Origin: Allohahella marinimesophila
GTDB lineage: Bacteria > Pseudomonadota > Gammaproteobacteria > Pseudomonadales > Oleiphilaceae
DNA: 64,000 nt
Direction: 5' to 3'
Assembly (NCBI RefSeq): GCF_039538005.1
Contig: NZ_BAABBO010000023.1
Location: forward strand, 15,115 to 79,114
Below the pieces are notes generated by a model. That model ran no database searches. It was not told where the DNA came from and saw only the letters and a list, made by a program, of their open reading frames with translations. Shown piece by piece: positions 27,239 through 35,335 of this stretch. The translations under genes were made by a program, and so were the position numbers. The first letter of the stretch is position 1, and every line of letters begins with the position of its first letter.

Positions 27239-29302
27239 TCAGATTGGGTCGACTGCCGGTAGTTTGAGCGTGAAACAACTGCCGACTCCAATCTCGCTGG
27301 TGACGTCGATTGCGCCCCCCAGTTTGCGAACATATTCCTTGCTCTGATATACGCCGATGCCCATGCCGGTAAGGCCTTTAGTGCTTTCGAAGGGCTTGAA
27401 CAGCTGCGTCTTGATGAACTCGTCGCTCATCCCTGTGCCAGTATCCTGAATGAAAATAACGATCCAGCCGGGGCTTTGTTTGAGAGATACGATGATTTCG
27501 CCATTCTTGGCTGTCGCATCCTGTGCGTTGTGCAACAGATGAACGAAGACCGCCAGCAGCTTCTCCCGATCCGCCTGTATATACAGGCTGGTTTCGGGGC
27601 CATCGAGTTTGGGGTGCGGCTGCCGCCTGGAGACCTGTTCAATGGCCTGGGTGATCAGAGCGGCAACATCGATACGCACTACGGTATCCCTGCTGACAGG
27701 ATTACGAATCTGTTGTAGCAGATTGTTCATCTTCCCCAACGCATGTTCGGACGTCTGAATCATGTCATCTATGAACTGTGGGTTATGACGATGTTTGGCG
27801 GCATTCTTCACCAGCAGAGAGAGCTGCGCGATGATGGTCTTCAGATCGTGGATGAGAAAGGCAGATGTCCGGTTCACAGCATCGAACTGCTTGGCTTCCG
27901 ACAGATCATCCTGGGCTTCGAGCATGGCCAGATAACTGCCCGCCTGGCGAGCGACTGTCTTCAACAGGTCGTAATTCTCCCAGTTGAGGTCGACATGCAT
28001 ATCGGCCTTGAGTACCAGTACGAAGCCAAACAGTTGTTCTCTAACATAGAGTGGGACCACGAGCCAGCCCTTGGGATACTGCTCCAACGGGCTGGGGAGT
28101 TCCATCAGGTTGTACAGTGTGGGGTCATCACGGTATTCATTCAGGTTCACGATCCATTCGTTCTGGGTCATGTAATCGATGAGTTCCGAGGTCACATCGA
28201 TCTGGTGGTGGCGGAGACGCTGACAGTTCCAGGCCGCCTGCTGCGCGTAGTGGTTGTGCTCATCCCTGAGCCAGAGCGCGCCAGCGCTGCTATGCACCAG
28301 TGAGCAGATGATTCTGACGACTGACTGACTGAGGTCCGGGTCCGAGTCGAAGGTCGTGAGGTCACGTGTTACCTTCAACCACTCTTCACGGTAGTCATAT
28401 TTGTAGTTGAAAAAATGCCGTGTCACGAAGACCAGCAGGCGCGCGCGGATGCGATGAGAACTGCCGGCGATGATCAGCAGCAGGGTGAAGAAGAACAGCA
28501 GTGTGATCAGGACGGCCTTGGACCAGGTGCCGCCGAGGGCATTGATATAATAACCGCCAATCGCCATCAGCATGAGATAGAGGGCGGTGAAGACGATGAC
28601 AGAGGTATGAAACACCATCTTGCGCGAAATACGCACGTCGAACTTGTTACGTCCTCTGGCGACCAGAGCCACCCCAAACAGTGGACTGCTCAGCAGGTTG
28701 ACTGCGCCACGAGCCTTCCAGAGTGCCGGTGAAATGCGGCTGAACAGAATGGCGTCGGCGTAAAGGAAAAAGTCATAGGCGAAGATGGCGCCAGCGCCAA
28801 TGCAGAGGTATTTGGTATGGTTCATCGCATTCTGGTCACTGTTACGCCAGAGCTGCTCAACAAGTACAAGTCCGCCAATCGCGACAAGAACCTGACCGAC
28901 CGGTACCAGGGCGGTTGGAATGAGTTCCGGTGCTTCCGCCAGCCTCGCGATGGCATCGGCTCCCAGGGTGCCTAACAGTAACAGCAGCCCGAGCAGGAAC
29001 CAGCTCAGAACGTTGGCACCACCTTTGCGGATATTTCGAACGCTTACGCCCAGGATAACTGACAGTAGCGCGATCCAGGCGCCATTGCGGATAATTTCAA
29101 GACCGTAGCGGTATTCGTAAGCAGGCTCGCCACTCACTGCCTGGGAGGTCAGCACCATCAGCCAGACACTATTGAACAGCAGGGCCAGAAGCAGCGCCTT
29201 GTCGGCTCTCGTAGAGAGAGGACGCGAGACCAGCAGCCCGAAAATAAAAAGATAGGCCATGGCGGCCATGGCCAAGGTGACGGAGGCGAAATCTATGGTC
29301 AT
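27239..29302 (-). CDS. prsK: PEP-CTERM-system sensor histidine kinase PrsK
   Basis: The 687-residue membrane kinase has an N-terminal region with eight or so TM helices (about residues 1-290). A GAF-like domain follows (around SAGALWLRDEHNHYAQQAAWNCQRLRHH to YVREQLFGFVLVLKAD). The dimerisation helix FLIHDLKTIIAQLSLLVKNA carries phosphorylated His485, and a HATPase domain has the N-box HLLHNAQDA, DTGTGMS and GMGIGV. This layout is the PrsK family, partner of PrsR. I used the ATG at 29302; a GTG at 29317 is in frame, and neither has a strong ribosome site. What it senses is unknown. Confidence 0.9.
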   Translation of the reverse strand: MTIDFASVTLAMAAMAYLFIFGLLVSRPLSTRADKALLLALLFNSVWLMVLTSQAVSGEPAYEYRYGLEIIRNGAWIALLSVILGVSVRNIRKGGANVLSWFLLGLLLLLGTLGADAIARLAEAPELIPTALVPVGQVLVAIGGLVLVEQLWRNSDQNAMNHTKYLCIGAGAIFAYDFFLYADAILFSRISPALWKARGAVNLLSSPLFGVALVARGRNKFDVRISRKMVFHTSVIVFTALYLMLMAIGGYYINALGGTWSKAVLITLLFFFTLLLIIAGSSHRIRARLLVFVTRHFFNYKYDYREEWLKVTRDLTTFDSDPDLSQSVVRIICSLVHSSAGALWLRDEHNHYAQQAAWNCQRLRHHQIDVTSELIDYMTQNEWIVNLNEYRDDPTLYNLMELPSPLEQYPKGWLVVPLYVREQLFGFVLVLKADMHVDLNWENYDLLKTVARQAGSYLAMLEAQDDLSEAKQFDAVNRTSAFLIHDLKTIIAQLSLLVKNAAKHRHNPQFIDDMIQTSEHALGKMNNLLQQIRNPVSRDTVVRIDVAALITQAIEQVSRRQPHPKLDGPETSLYIQADREKLLAVFVHLLHNAQDATAKNGEIIVSLKQSPGWIVIFIQDTGTGMSDEFIKTQLFKPFESTKGLTGMGIGVYQSKEYVRKLGGAIDVTSEIGVGSCFTLKLPAVDPI

Positions 29303-29351
29303 GATGGCGTCACGCACGGCTGGCTCACGGCGCGTGGCCGTGGGGACTGAA

Positions 29352-30332
29352 TCAATGCTTCACTGATCGATAATATCTGAATATTTCCTTCAGCGAGTAC
29401 TTCGGCTCAAATCCGAAGGTCTGTTGAAAGTGCCGATGGTCAAGCACTACCGGGTACTTGAAGTAGTTTGCCAGATACGGTGGTAGCGGATTGCCGGGCA
29501 ATAGCGCCAATAATTGGCGAGCCAGGAACGGCGGTATGGACGGGATCGGCATGCGCAGACAGCCGCAAGCATTTACGGCATCCTGAAAGCCTACCCAGTC
29601 CGGCGTAGCCACATTATAGATGCCTTTCCTGTTCTTGCGGTAGGCCAGGGTAATCGCCTCTGCCATATCATCGACGTGAATGAATTGCATCATAGGTGAG
29701 AAGCCGGTCAACACCGGACAGACCCGAGACGAGAGCAGGTTCGCAATGGTATTGCGGATGCCAGGGCCGACGATATTACAGGGTCGAAGAATCGTGACGT
29801 TCAGGGTGGGGCAACGCCACAGGTAGATGTGCGCGAGATTTTCCAGCTCCACAGAGTCGATCAGGTCCATGGTCAGTTCTGCCGCCTTCAGGGGCGCAGA
29901 TTCGTCGAGCATTGCAGGGTTATAGGCATTCGCGCCGTACACATGAAAGGTCGAAAGAATGATGACCCTGTTGACCTTGTACTTCTCACACAATTTGAAC
30001 AGCTTCGCCGTGCCCAGCACATTGGAGTTGTAACGCCGGTTTCGTGGCTCTTCACTACTCATGACCCGGCCCATGTGGATCACGCCAGCGATATCGTGCT
30101 TCCTGAACAGATCCTCGAAACGACGCTTGTTGATATCGATGCAGTAACTCTGGACGCCGCTGCAGTGATACACCTGTTCGCGGAAATCGACGGCCACGAT
30201 TTCGTAGCGGGGCAACAGATTTTCAATCACCCGCTGTGCCAATGCGCCTGCAGCACCGGTGATCAGCACCACCGGCTTTCTGCGCGGCGCCTGCTGTCCT
30301 GTTTTGTCGCGACCTCGCGCTGAATCTGGCAT
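29352..30332 (-). CDS. NAD-dependent epimerase/dehydratase family protein, catalytic dyad missing
   Basis: The 326-residue extended-SDR protein has a clear cofactor site (VVLITGAAGALAQRVIENLLPRYEIVAVD) and family landmarks (GVIHMGRV, NVLGTAKLFKLCEKY, VIILSTFHVYGANAYNP, TILRPCNIVGPGIRNTI, MQFIHVDDMAEAI). The segment where Tyr-x-x-x-Lys should lie reads LTMDLIDSVELENL, with neither residue, so it may be a non-catalytic or redox-sensing member. The start ATG has GGAGAG at nine bases. It lies 50 bases before prsK on the same strand and 18 bases after the acyltransferase gene, so it is likely part of the same operon. Confidence 0.82.
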   Translation of the reverse strand: MPDSARGRDKTGQQAPRRKPVVLITGAAGALAQRVIENLLPRYEIVAVDFREQVYHCSGVQSYCIDINKRRFEDLFRKHDIAGVIHMGRVMSSEEPRNRRYNSNVLGTAKLFKLCEKYKVNRVIILSTFHVYGANAYNPAMLDESAPLKAAELTMDLIDSVELENLAHIYLWRCPTLNVTILRPCNIVGPGIRNTIANLLSSRVCPVLTGFSPMMQFIHVDDMAEAITLAYRKNRKGIYNVATPDWVGFQDAVNACGCLRMPIPSIPPFLARQLLALLPGNPLPPYLANYFKYPVVLDHRHFQQTFGFEPKYSLKEIFRYYRSVKH

Positions 30333-30349
30333 GAATTCGAGCTCTCCGC

Positions 30350-31168
30350 TCAGAAGAAAATTGATTTACGGGCTATGAGTCCTTCGCGTAGCAGGGCTTC
30401 AATAGCATTTTTAACGGTCTGGGTCCTGGCGACCACTTCATTTTCATCGGCGTCGTCGTCAGCAAAATAGAGCGGTTCGCCGAAGTGGATTCGCACCTTG
30501 GCCGGCAGTACAGCCGGAAAGCAGACAGGAACGTACGGCAGACCGAGAACCCGAGCCAGTGGTCCGAGGCTGGTCAGTGACGGGATGGTTTCCTCACAGC
30601 CAACTACGCCGATCGGAATGATAGGCGCCTTGTACTTCATCGCGAGGTGAACGAAGCCTTCGCCAAAGTGCTGCAATTGGTAGCGCTTGCCCCAGGGCTT
30701 GCCTGAGCCTCGCACGCCTTCGGGGAATACGATAACCGCTTCTCCCTGGTCAAGCATAGACGCGCAATTGACCGGATCACCGAGAACGCCGCCCATCTGA
30801 TTGAGAAGATTGCCCAGGAAAGGCACTGTTCCGAAGAAACGTTCGACCATGGCCCGCGGCAGGCGAGGGTTCACTGGTCTGGTGGCAATACTGTAGCCAA
30901 TGAGAACGCCATCGATGGGAAGCTGTCCGCTGTGATTGGCCACCAGCAAAACCGGCCCTGTCGCTGGAACCCGCTCAATACCGGTAGTGTCGACGCGAAA
31001 ATAATGTCTGAACAGAGGACTGAAAATGGCAGCCGCGATCTTGTTGGTGTCTCGATTGAAGCCCCAGGGATCATAGCCCATGGAGCCAACGGGTTTTTCT
31101 ATGGCATCGAGCTGCTTGTCGAGCGCCTTCGAAACAAGCCGTTTTTTGAGCCAGGTACGGGTTTTCAT
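30350..31168 (-). CDS. Lysophospholipid acyltransferase family protein
   Basis: The 272-residue PlsC-like acyltransferase has the catalytic His block VLLVANHSGQLPIDGVL (His with Asp seven residues on, the variant usual in this subfamily). The acyl-acceptor block IVFPEGVRGSGKPWGKRYQL and the IIPIGVVGCEETIP block follow. A Lys/Arg-rich N-terminus and hydrophobic patches suggest peripheral membrane attachment. The ATG at 31168 gives the natural N-terminus (MKTRTWLKKRLVSKALDKQ); an upstream frame to 31252 adds an improbable leader. It heads the block leading to prsK-prsR-prsT. Its specific substrate is unknown. Confidence 0.87.
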   Translation of the reverse strand: MKTRTWLKKRLVSKALDKQLDAIEKPVGSMGYDPWGFNRDTNKIAAAIFSPLFRHYFRVDTTGIERVPATGPVLLVANHSGQLPIDGVLIGYSIATRPVNPRLPRAMVERFFGTVPFLGNLLNQMGGVLGDPVNCASMLDQGEAVIVFPEGVRGSGKPWGKRYQLQHFGEGFVHLAMKYKAPIIPIGVVGCEETIPSLTSLGPLARVLGLPYVPVCFPAVLPAKVRIHFGEPLYFADDDADENEVVARTQTVKNAIEALLREGLIARKSIFF

Positions 31169-31279
31169 TGCTTGCCTATCTGTCTGATAGCGAATTGGAT
31201 AGTGAACGATCCATGAGCGTGGAGTGGCATGATATAACGCAGCCTCCTGCAAGTGTATGATGGGGTTCTAAAAAATACC

Positions 31280-32284
31280 TTACAGTTGCTGTTTCCACTT
31301 CTGCGTCGCGACCTGTTGTTTCGCGAAATCGAGAACATCATGTATGAGGCTCAGTAGTATGGTGTCCAGGGCATCCCAGCTGGCATCGCCCGTTCGGAGG
31401 CTGGCTCGCAGGCTATCCTCCTTGAGCAGCTCCGGAAACTCGTCGATGAGGCAGGCGATACTATCGATCACCACTTCAGCTACGGCTTCCTCCAGGGTAT
31501 CGCTGAGTTGTTCGCCTATCATGGGGATGGTGCTGAGCCGCTTCAGTTCGGCGTTATTCTGCATGGCGGCGATCACGCTGGTTCTGAGCTTTTCCGAAAA
31601 AGGATGATCGACATCAGACTTCATGGCGCCTGCTATGCTTCCCGTGACCGCTTTTGCCGAAACCAGTAGTCTATCGAGCCTGGGCTTGACCAGTTCCTCG
31701 ACCGCTCGCCGGGTCAGCGTCGCATCACTGCGGATATCTTCCTGAATGCCATTGATCACCTTGATGACCACGCGGTCACTCAATTCCTCCAGCAAGGCTT
31801 CGTAGTAGAACATGAGAAAGCGGTAGATGGCAGTTTGGCGCACATCGATGATGCGGTATTTCTGCAAGCGATGGATGATCGAAAACACTCGAAGGAAGCG
31901 CAGGAGGCGGGCACCACTCAGCGGAATGCAGCCGACTACATCGTACCAGTGGATGACCGGATAATAGAACCAGCGGGCGTAATCGCTGTTCTTCACCGAT
32001 ACCGCCCAACGGAGGCAGAATTCACTCAGAAAAATCGCTACAAAGCAGAGGTCGATGAAGAAGAAGTGCCGATTCAGATATTCCAGGCTGGGCGACAGAG
32101 CTGGTAGATAGGCCCCGACCAATTCGTCGGTGGCGCCAAGCCGATAGATCGAATCGACGATGATGAGAAACAGGTTGAGGGTCAGCAGGAGCAGCATGAC
32201 AAGGTCTAGTGCAAACCAGAGGCCTTGCCTGCTCGACCTCAGATGTTCGATACTGAAATTCAGGAACCGCTTGTTCGACTGCAC
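31280..32284 (-). CDS. Voltage-sensor-like membrane protein without a pore domain
   Basis: The 334-residue protein starts with four TM helices arranged like a voltage-sensing domain. S1 spans about residues 21-47; S2 about 73-93, with Glu88 and Arg92 in IFLSEFCLRW; S3 about 105-121, with Asp115 in HWYDVVGCIPL; and an S4-like helix about 124-144, with Arg at 126, 129, 132 and 139. No S5-pore-S6 follows. Instead there are some 190 residues of amphipathic helix (for example SVIAAMQNNAELKRLSTIP and EEAVAEVVIDSIACLIDEF). The start is uncertain. I chose the GTG at 32284 behind GGATGACC; the frame stays open to 32350, but that would place coding sequence over a TATAGT element. The function is unknown. 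Confidence 0.72.
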   Translation of the reverse strand: MQSNKRFLNFSIEHLRSSRQGLWFALDLVMLLLLTLNLFLIIVDSIYRLGATDELVGAYLPALSPSLEYLNRHFFFIDLCFVAIFLSEFCLRWAVSVKNSDYARWFYYPVIHWYDVVGCIPLSGARLLRFLRVFSIIHRLQKYRIIDVRQTAIYRFLMFYYEALLEELSDRVVIKVINGIQEDIRSDATLTRRAVEELVKPRLDRLLVSAKAVTGSIAGAMKSDVDHPFSEKLRTSVIAAMQNNAELKRLSTIPMIGEQLSDTLEEAVAEVVIDSIACLIDEFPELLKEDSLRASLRTGDASWDALDTILLSLIHDVLDFAKQQVATQKWKQQL

Positions 32285-32380
32285 CGGGTCATCCGACTGA
32301 AATAAGAATGGACTATACTGACAGTTATTCGGTACGGTCAGCAACACCAACGCCAGCCGCTCAGGTAGCAGGAGATTACC

Positions 32381-32878
32381 ATGTCTGAACAGGACCCGCT
32401 CAAACAGCTTTCAGGCCGAATAAAGGATTCTGCACAGCAGATCTGGTTAGCAGGTCTGGGTGCCTTCAATAAAGCCGAAGAAGATGCTGGCAAGGTGTTC
32501 GACAAGCTCGTTCAGGAAGGCGAAGAACTCGAGCGCAAGACGCGTGGCGCTGTTGAAAAGCAGATTCGAGTGGTCGAAGGCCGGGTTGAGGAAGTGAAAG
32601 ATCGCGCTAACACCACCTGGGACAGGCTCGAATCCGTGTTTGACCAACGGGTGTCTAAAACGCTTGTCCGTCTCGGCATTCCTACACAAAAGGAAATCGA
32701 CAGACTCCGCGTTGAAGTCTCCAAGTTGAGAGCTGCCGTCATCGCGCTGTCTCTGGCTGATAGCGATCATCACAGCGACGAACCATCTGACGATGATGAC
32801 GCCAAAACGGCACCAAAACAGGCTAAGACCCGGAATGGTACCCGCTCGGGCCATCGCACGCCTCCAGGCCGGAGCTGA
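32381..32878 (+). CDS. Phasin-family polyhydroxyalkanoate granule protein (PhaI/PhaF-like)
   Basis: The 165-residue protein has the phasin layout. A short helical start (SGRIKDSAQQIWLAGLGAFNKAEEDAGKVFDKLVQEGEELERKT) matches the PhaI/PhaF conserved region. Long heptad-like amphipathic helices follow up to about residue 115, then an acidic linker (HSDEPSDDDD) and a Lys/Arg-rich tail (PKQAKTRNGTRSGHRTPPGRS). The basic tail resembles the nucleoid-binding end of PhaF, though far shorter. It would coat PHA granules. AGGAGAT six bases before the ATG is a strong ribosome site. The neighbouring convergent TetR gene resembles the PHA regulator PhaD. PHA synthase is not in the window. Confidence 0.87.
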   Translation: MSEQDPLKQLSGRIKDSAQQIWLAGLGAFNKAEEDAGKVFDKLVQEGEELERKTRGAVEKQIRVVEGRVEEVKDRANTTWDRLESVFDQRVSKTLVRLGIPTQKEIDRLRVEVSKLRAAVIALSLADSDHHSDEPSDDDDAKTAPKQAKTRNGTRSGHRTPPGRS

Positions 32879-32892
32879 CCGCATCAGATCGC

Positions 32893-33564
32893 TTACTCCT
32901 GAGCGTGAACATCGCGGTTTTGCATAGCTCCGGGGTCTGAATCCAGGTACTCCCGACTCAGCGCCAACACTTCCGCTCGTTCAGAAGCACGTAGATAAGG
33001 GGCCACCTGACTGATTGTCTGGGCAATGCCTCGGTTCAGGTCCATCTCCTGTGGCAGCTTTGCTGTCACCACGTCATAGCTTGGCCACCAGGTCAGCGTG
33101 AGCACCACATTATGCGCCAGGGCGGCTAGCTCGGCATCAGTCGCGTCAATGATATGCCGCTCTTTGAGGCGTTGTAGTACGCTTTGGGTAACAGCAAGCT
33201 TCCTGTTCAGTATCTTGCGAAATCGTGGCGCAATTCGTTCGTAGCGCTGCAGAATATTGACCAGGTCCTTGTAGAGAAATTGATACTCAGCGATACATTC
33301 GAACACAAGGTGTAGCACGATCCAGTAATCGTCGATCGACACCTCGGCATCAGGCGCACTGATCAGGCTGAGCATCTGCCGCTCGAAACGTCCGAACAGG
33401 TCGTTGAGAATTTCAGTCTTGTTCTTGAAGTGATAGTAAAGGTTGCCAGGACTGATGTTGAGTTCGTCGGCGATCTGCAGCGTTGTGACGTTCGGCTCGC
33501 CAAAATGATTGAACAGCGACAGGCTGGCCATCGCAATGCGTTCTCTCGTTTTCATACCTGCCAT
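32893..33564 (-). CDS. TetR-family regulator, PhaD-like
   Basis: The 223-residue repressor-type protein has the N-terminal helix-turn-helix MKTRERIAMASLSLFNHFGEPNVTTLQIADELNISPGNLYYHFKNKTEILNDLF, which is very close to PhaD of pseudomonads. A helical ligand-binding C-domain follows. PhaD-type proteins control phasin and PHA genes in response to a PHA-derived ligand. The tail-to-tail phasin gene 14 bases away supports this role, but regulation of that gene would be in trans to its own promoter. An ATG three codons in (33555) may be the true start, since homologues begin MKTR. Confidence 0.82.
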   Translation of the reverse strand: MAGMKTRERIAMASLSLFNHFGEPNVTTLQIADELNISPGNLYYHFKNKTEILNDLFGRFERQMLSLISAPDAEVSIDDYWIVLHLVFECIAEYQFLYKDLVNILQRYERIAPRFRKILNRKLAVTQSVLQRLKERHIIDATDAELAALAHNVVLTLTWWPSYDVVTAKLPQEMDLNRGIAQTISQVAPYLRASERAEVLALSREYLDSDPGAMQNRDVHAQE

Positions 33565-33662
33565 AGAATCAGTACCAGAAGTCGGCGAAAGCGGCCCTGC
33601 ATACGCCGGTCATCGCTACAGTACCACCAGCAGCGGGCACGTGCACGAGACCAGCGGCGAAC

Positions 33663-35126
33663 TCACGGCTTGCGATAGAAGTGGGTAATGGATACATCCC
33701 TGAATTTGCTGAAAAAGTCACTTTGATGGGTGATGTCGGAATACTCACCGGTTCTTTTGTTCAGTACCCGGATCTCACGATAGCCCTTGCCGATCTTGGA
33801 GAAGCGCGCCTTGAGCGTACAGTGAAGCACGCCGCGATGACCCGATCTGCCGTCTTCAGCCAGTTCGGCCTCCAGTGTCGCCGTCGTTGCTTTCAACGAT
33901 TCAGCATCGGCATCATGCACGCTGCGGAGATGCTTCAGCCGACGCCTGTTGATGATGCGCTCGGACCATGATTCGGGGTTGGCACGTGCGAAGCGCCTGA
34001 ACTGCTCCCAGAAATAGTTGTCCGTCAGATGGCGGAAATCCTGAATATTGGTCAGACACTCGTACACAAAGCTACACACCTCTTCATCTGCCATGACCTC
34101 ATTGATGGCATGTTGCAAGACGAGATCGAATCCCTGCGAAGTCTTGTGACCATAAACCTTCCGATACATCTGATAACGGCTATAGACAAAATCCTCGAGT
34201 GCACCAAGACCGTTGCCGGTGACAGCGAAGCCCATCCACTCAGCCTCTGCATCCCAGCCGATATGAAGGTTCTTCAGCAGATGATCGATGTTGAAGCCAC
34301 CAATCGTGACCGATGAATGGAAGCCGTCGCGGAGCATGTAGTCCGCCCGGTCGGCATCGAATTCGCCAGACACCACCAGGCGTAATGTGCCGATGAGGTA
34401 GTTGGCTGCTCGATCCAGGCTGTCGGCATCGCCAACTGCTTCGCCAGTCAGCACCGGCCAGAGTTCGGCGGTGGCTGTGCGGAAAGTCTGGCTCGGCTGG
34501 ATGGAGGTCGTCTCCATCAGACATAGCACGTCATCCATGCTGAAGTCCGCCGAGGCGGGCAGTGCATCGTCGAATATCGCCATAGCGCAGCGCACCGAAA
34601 AGTGTTCATGCACGATCTTCGCCGGCGGCTCACCAAAGAGTCGGGTGGTGTCGATGCCCTGCCACAGTGTCTTTACCGCCATCCCATCAGTAAACAGCTT
34701 CTGGATTGAGTGAGCACGGGAAAACTGATGCGAGAAGCTGCTGTGGCCGCAATCATGAAGCAGGCAGGCCAGTCTCACGATCTGGGTGAAAAAGTGCAGG
34801 GCTGCGAGTTGGTGTTCACTCAGCTCATAGGCCTGGCCATGTTCCTTCACTCGGGCAGCCAGTGCATTCTCCACGAGTTGCTTGAAGATCCTGTGGCCAA
34901 CATGCATCGTGCCAATGCTGTGCAGAAAACGCGAATGCGTGGCGCCTGGAAACACCAGTGACAGAATGTCGTTCTGACAGATGTAGCGGAGCCGCTGGAA
35001 TAGCGGGTGGTCGATAATCGCCACCTCGATTTCGCTCAGGGCTATTCCGCCGTGAACGGGGTCCATGATCAGGCGATCTCGCAGACCGAGAAGTTCGAAA
35101 CGGGGAGAAGAACGGGTATGCATCAT
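33663..35126 (-). CDS. HD-domain phosphohydrolase (SAMHD1/dGTPase-like)
   Basis: The 487-residue cytosolic protein belongs to the SAMHD1/YdhJ-like HD family. The metal-binding pattern is intact: THSRFLHSIGTMHVG (first His), ACLLHDCGHSSFSHQF (the HD pair and accessory His) and SGEFDADRADYMLRDG (distal Asp). Its N-terminus, LIMDPVHGGIALSEIEVAIIDHPLFQRLRYICQ, is the typical leader of this family. The likely activity is dNTP triphosphohydrolysis or a related nucleotide phosphohydrolysis. The C-terminal 120 residues are less conserved. It is transcribed alone, 98 bases upstream of the TetR gene. Two consecutive ATGs (35126, 35123) are possible starts. Confidence 0.87.
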   Translation of the reverse strand: MMHTRSSPRFELLGLRDRLIMDPVHGGIALSEIEVAIIDHPLFQRLRYICQNDILSLVFPGATHSRFLHSIGTMHVGHRIFKQLVENALAARVKEHGQAYELSEHQLAALHFFTQIVRLACLLHDCGHSSFSHQFSRAHSIQKLFTDGMAVKTLWQGIDTTRLFGEPPAKIVHEHFSVRCAMAIFDDALPASADFSMDDVLCLMETTSIQPSQTFRTATAELWPVLTGEAVGDADSLDRAANYLIGTLRLVVSGEFDADRADYMLRDGFHSSVTIGGFNIDHLLKNLHIGWDAEAEWMGFAVTGNGLGALEDFVYSRYQMYRKVYGHKTSQGFDLVLQHAINEVMADEEVCSFVYECLTNIQDFRHLTDNYFWEQFRRFARANPESWSERIINRRRLKHLRSVHDADAESLKATTATLEAELAEDGRSGHRGVLHCTLKARFSKIGKGYREIRVLNKRTGEYSDITHQSDFFSKFRDVSITHFYRKP

Positions 35127-35335
35127 AGTCAGTAGTGCTTATCGGTTGGAGTGAGGTCTTTTAGTATGATCACTCTAACTTTTTTACCTAGCCTCTGGTA
35201 ATGGATTTGTATAACAAGGACAATGCCGGCTGCCGGGACTAACCTACACTGCACTCGTTGTTGCAGGAGGGTCTGGATGGAAGATAAATCTGTGGGTAGG
35301 AAAGCTATTGCATTCATCGTGACCTCGGACAAATC

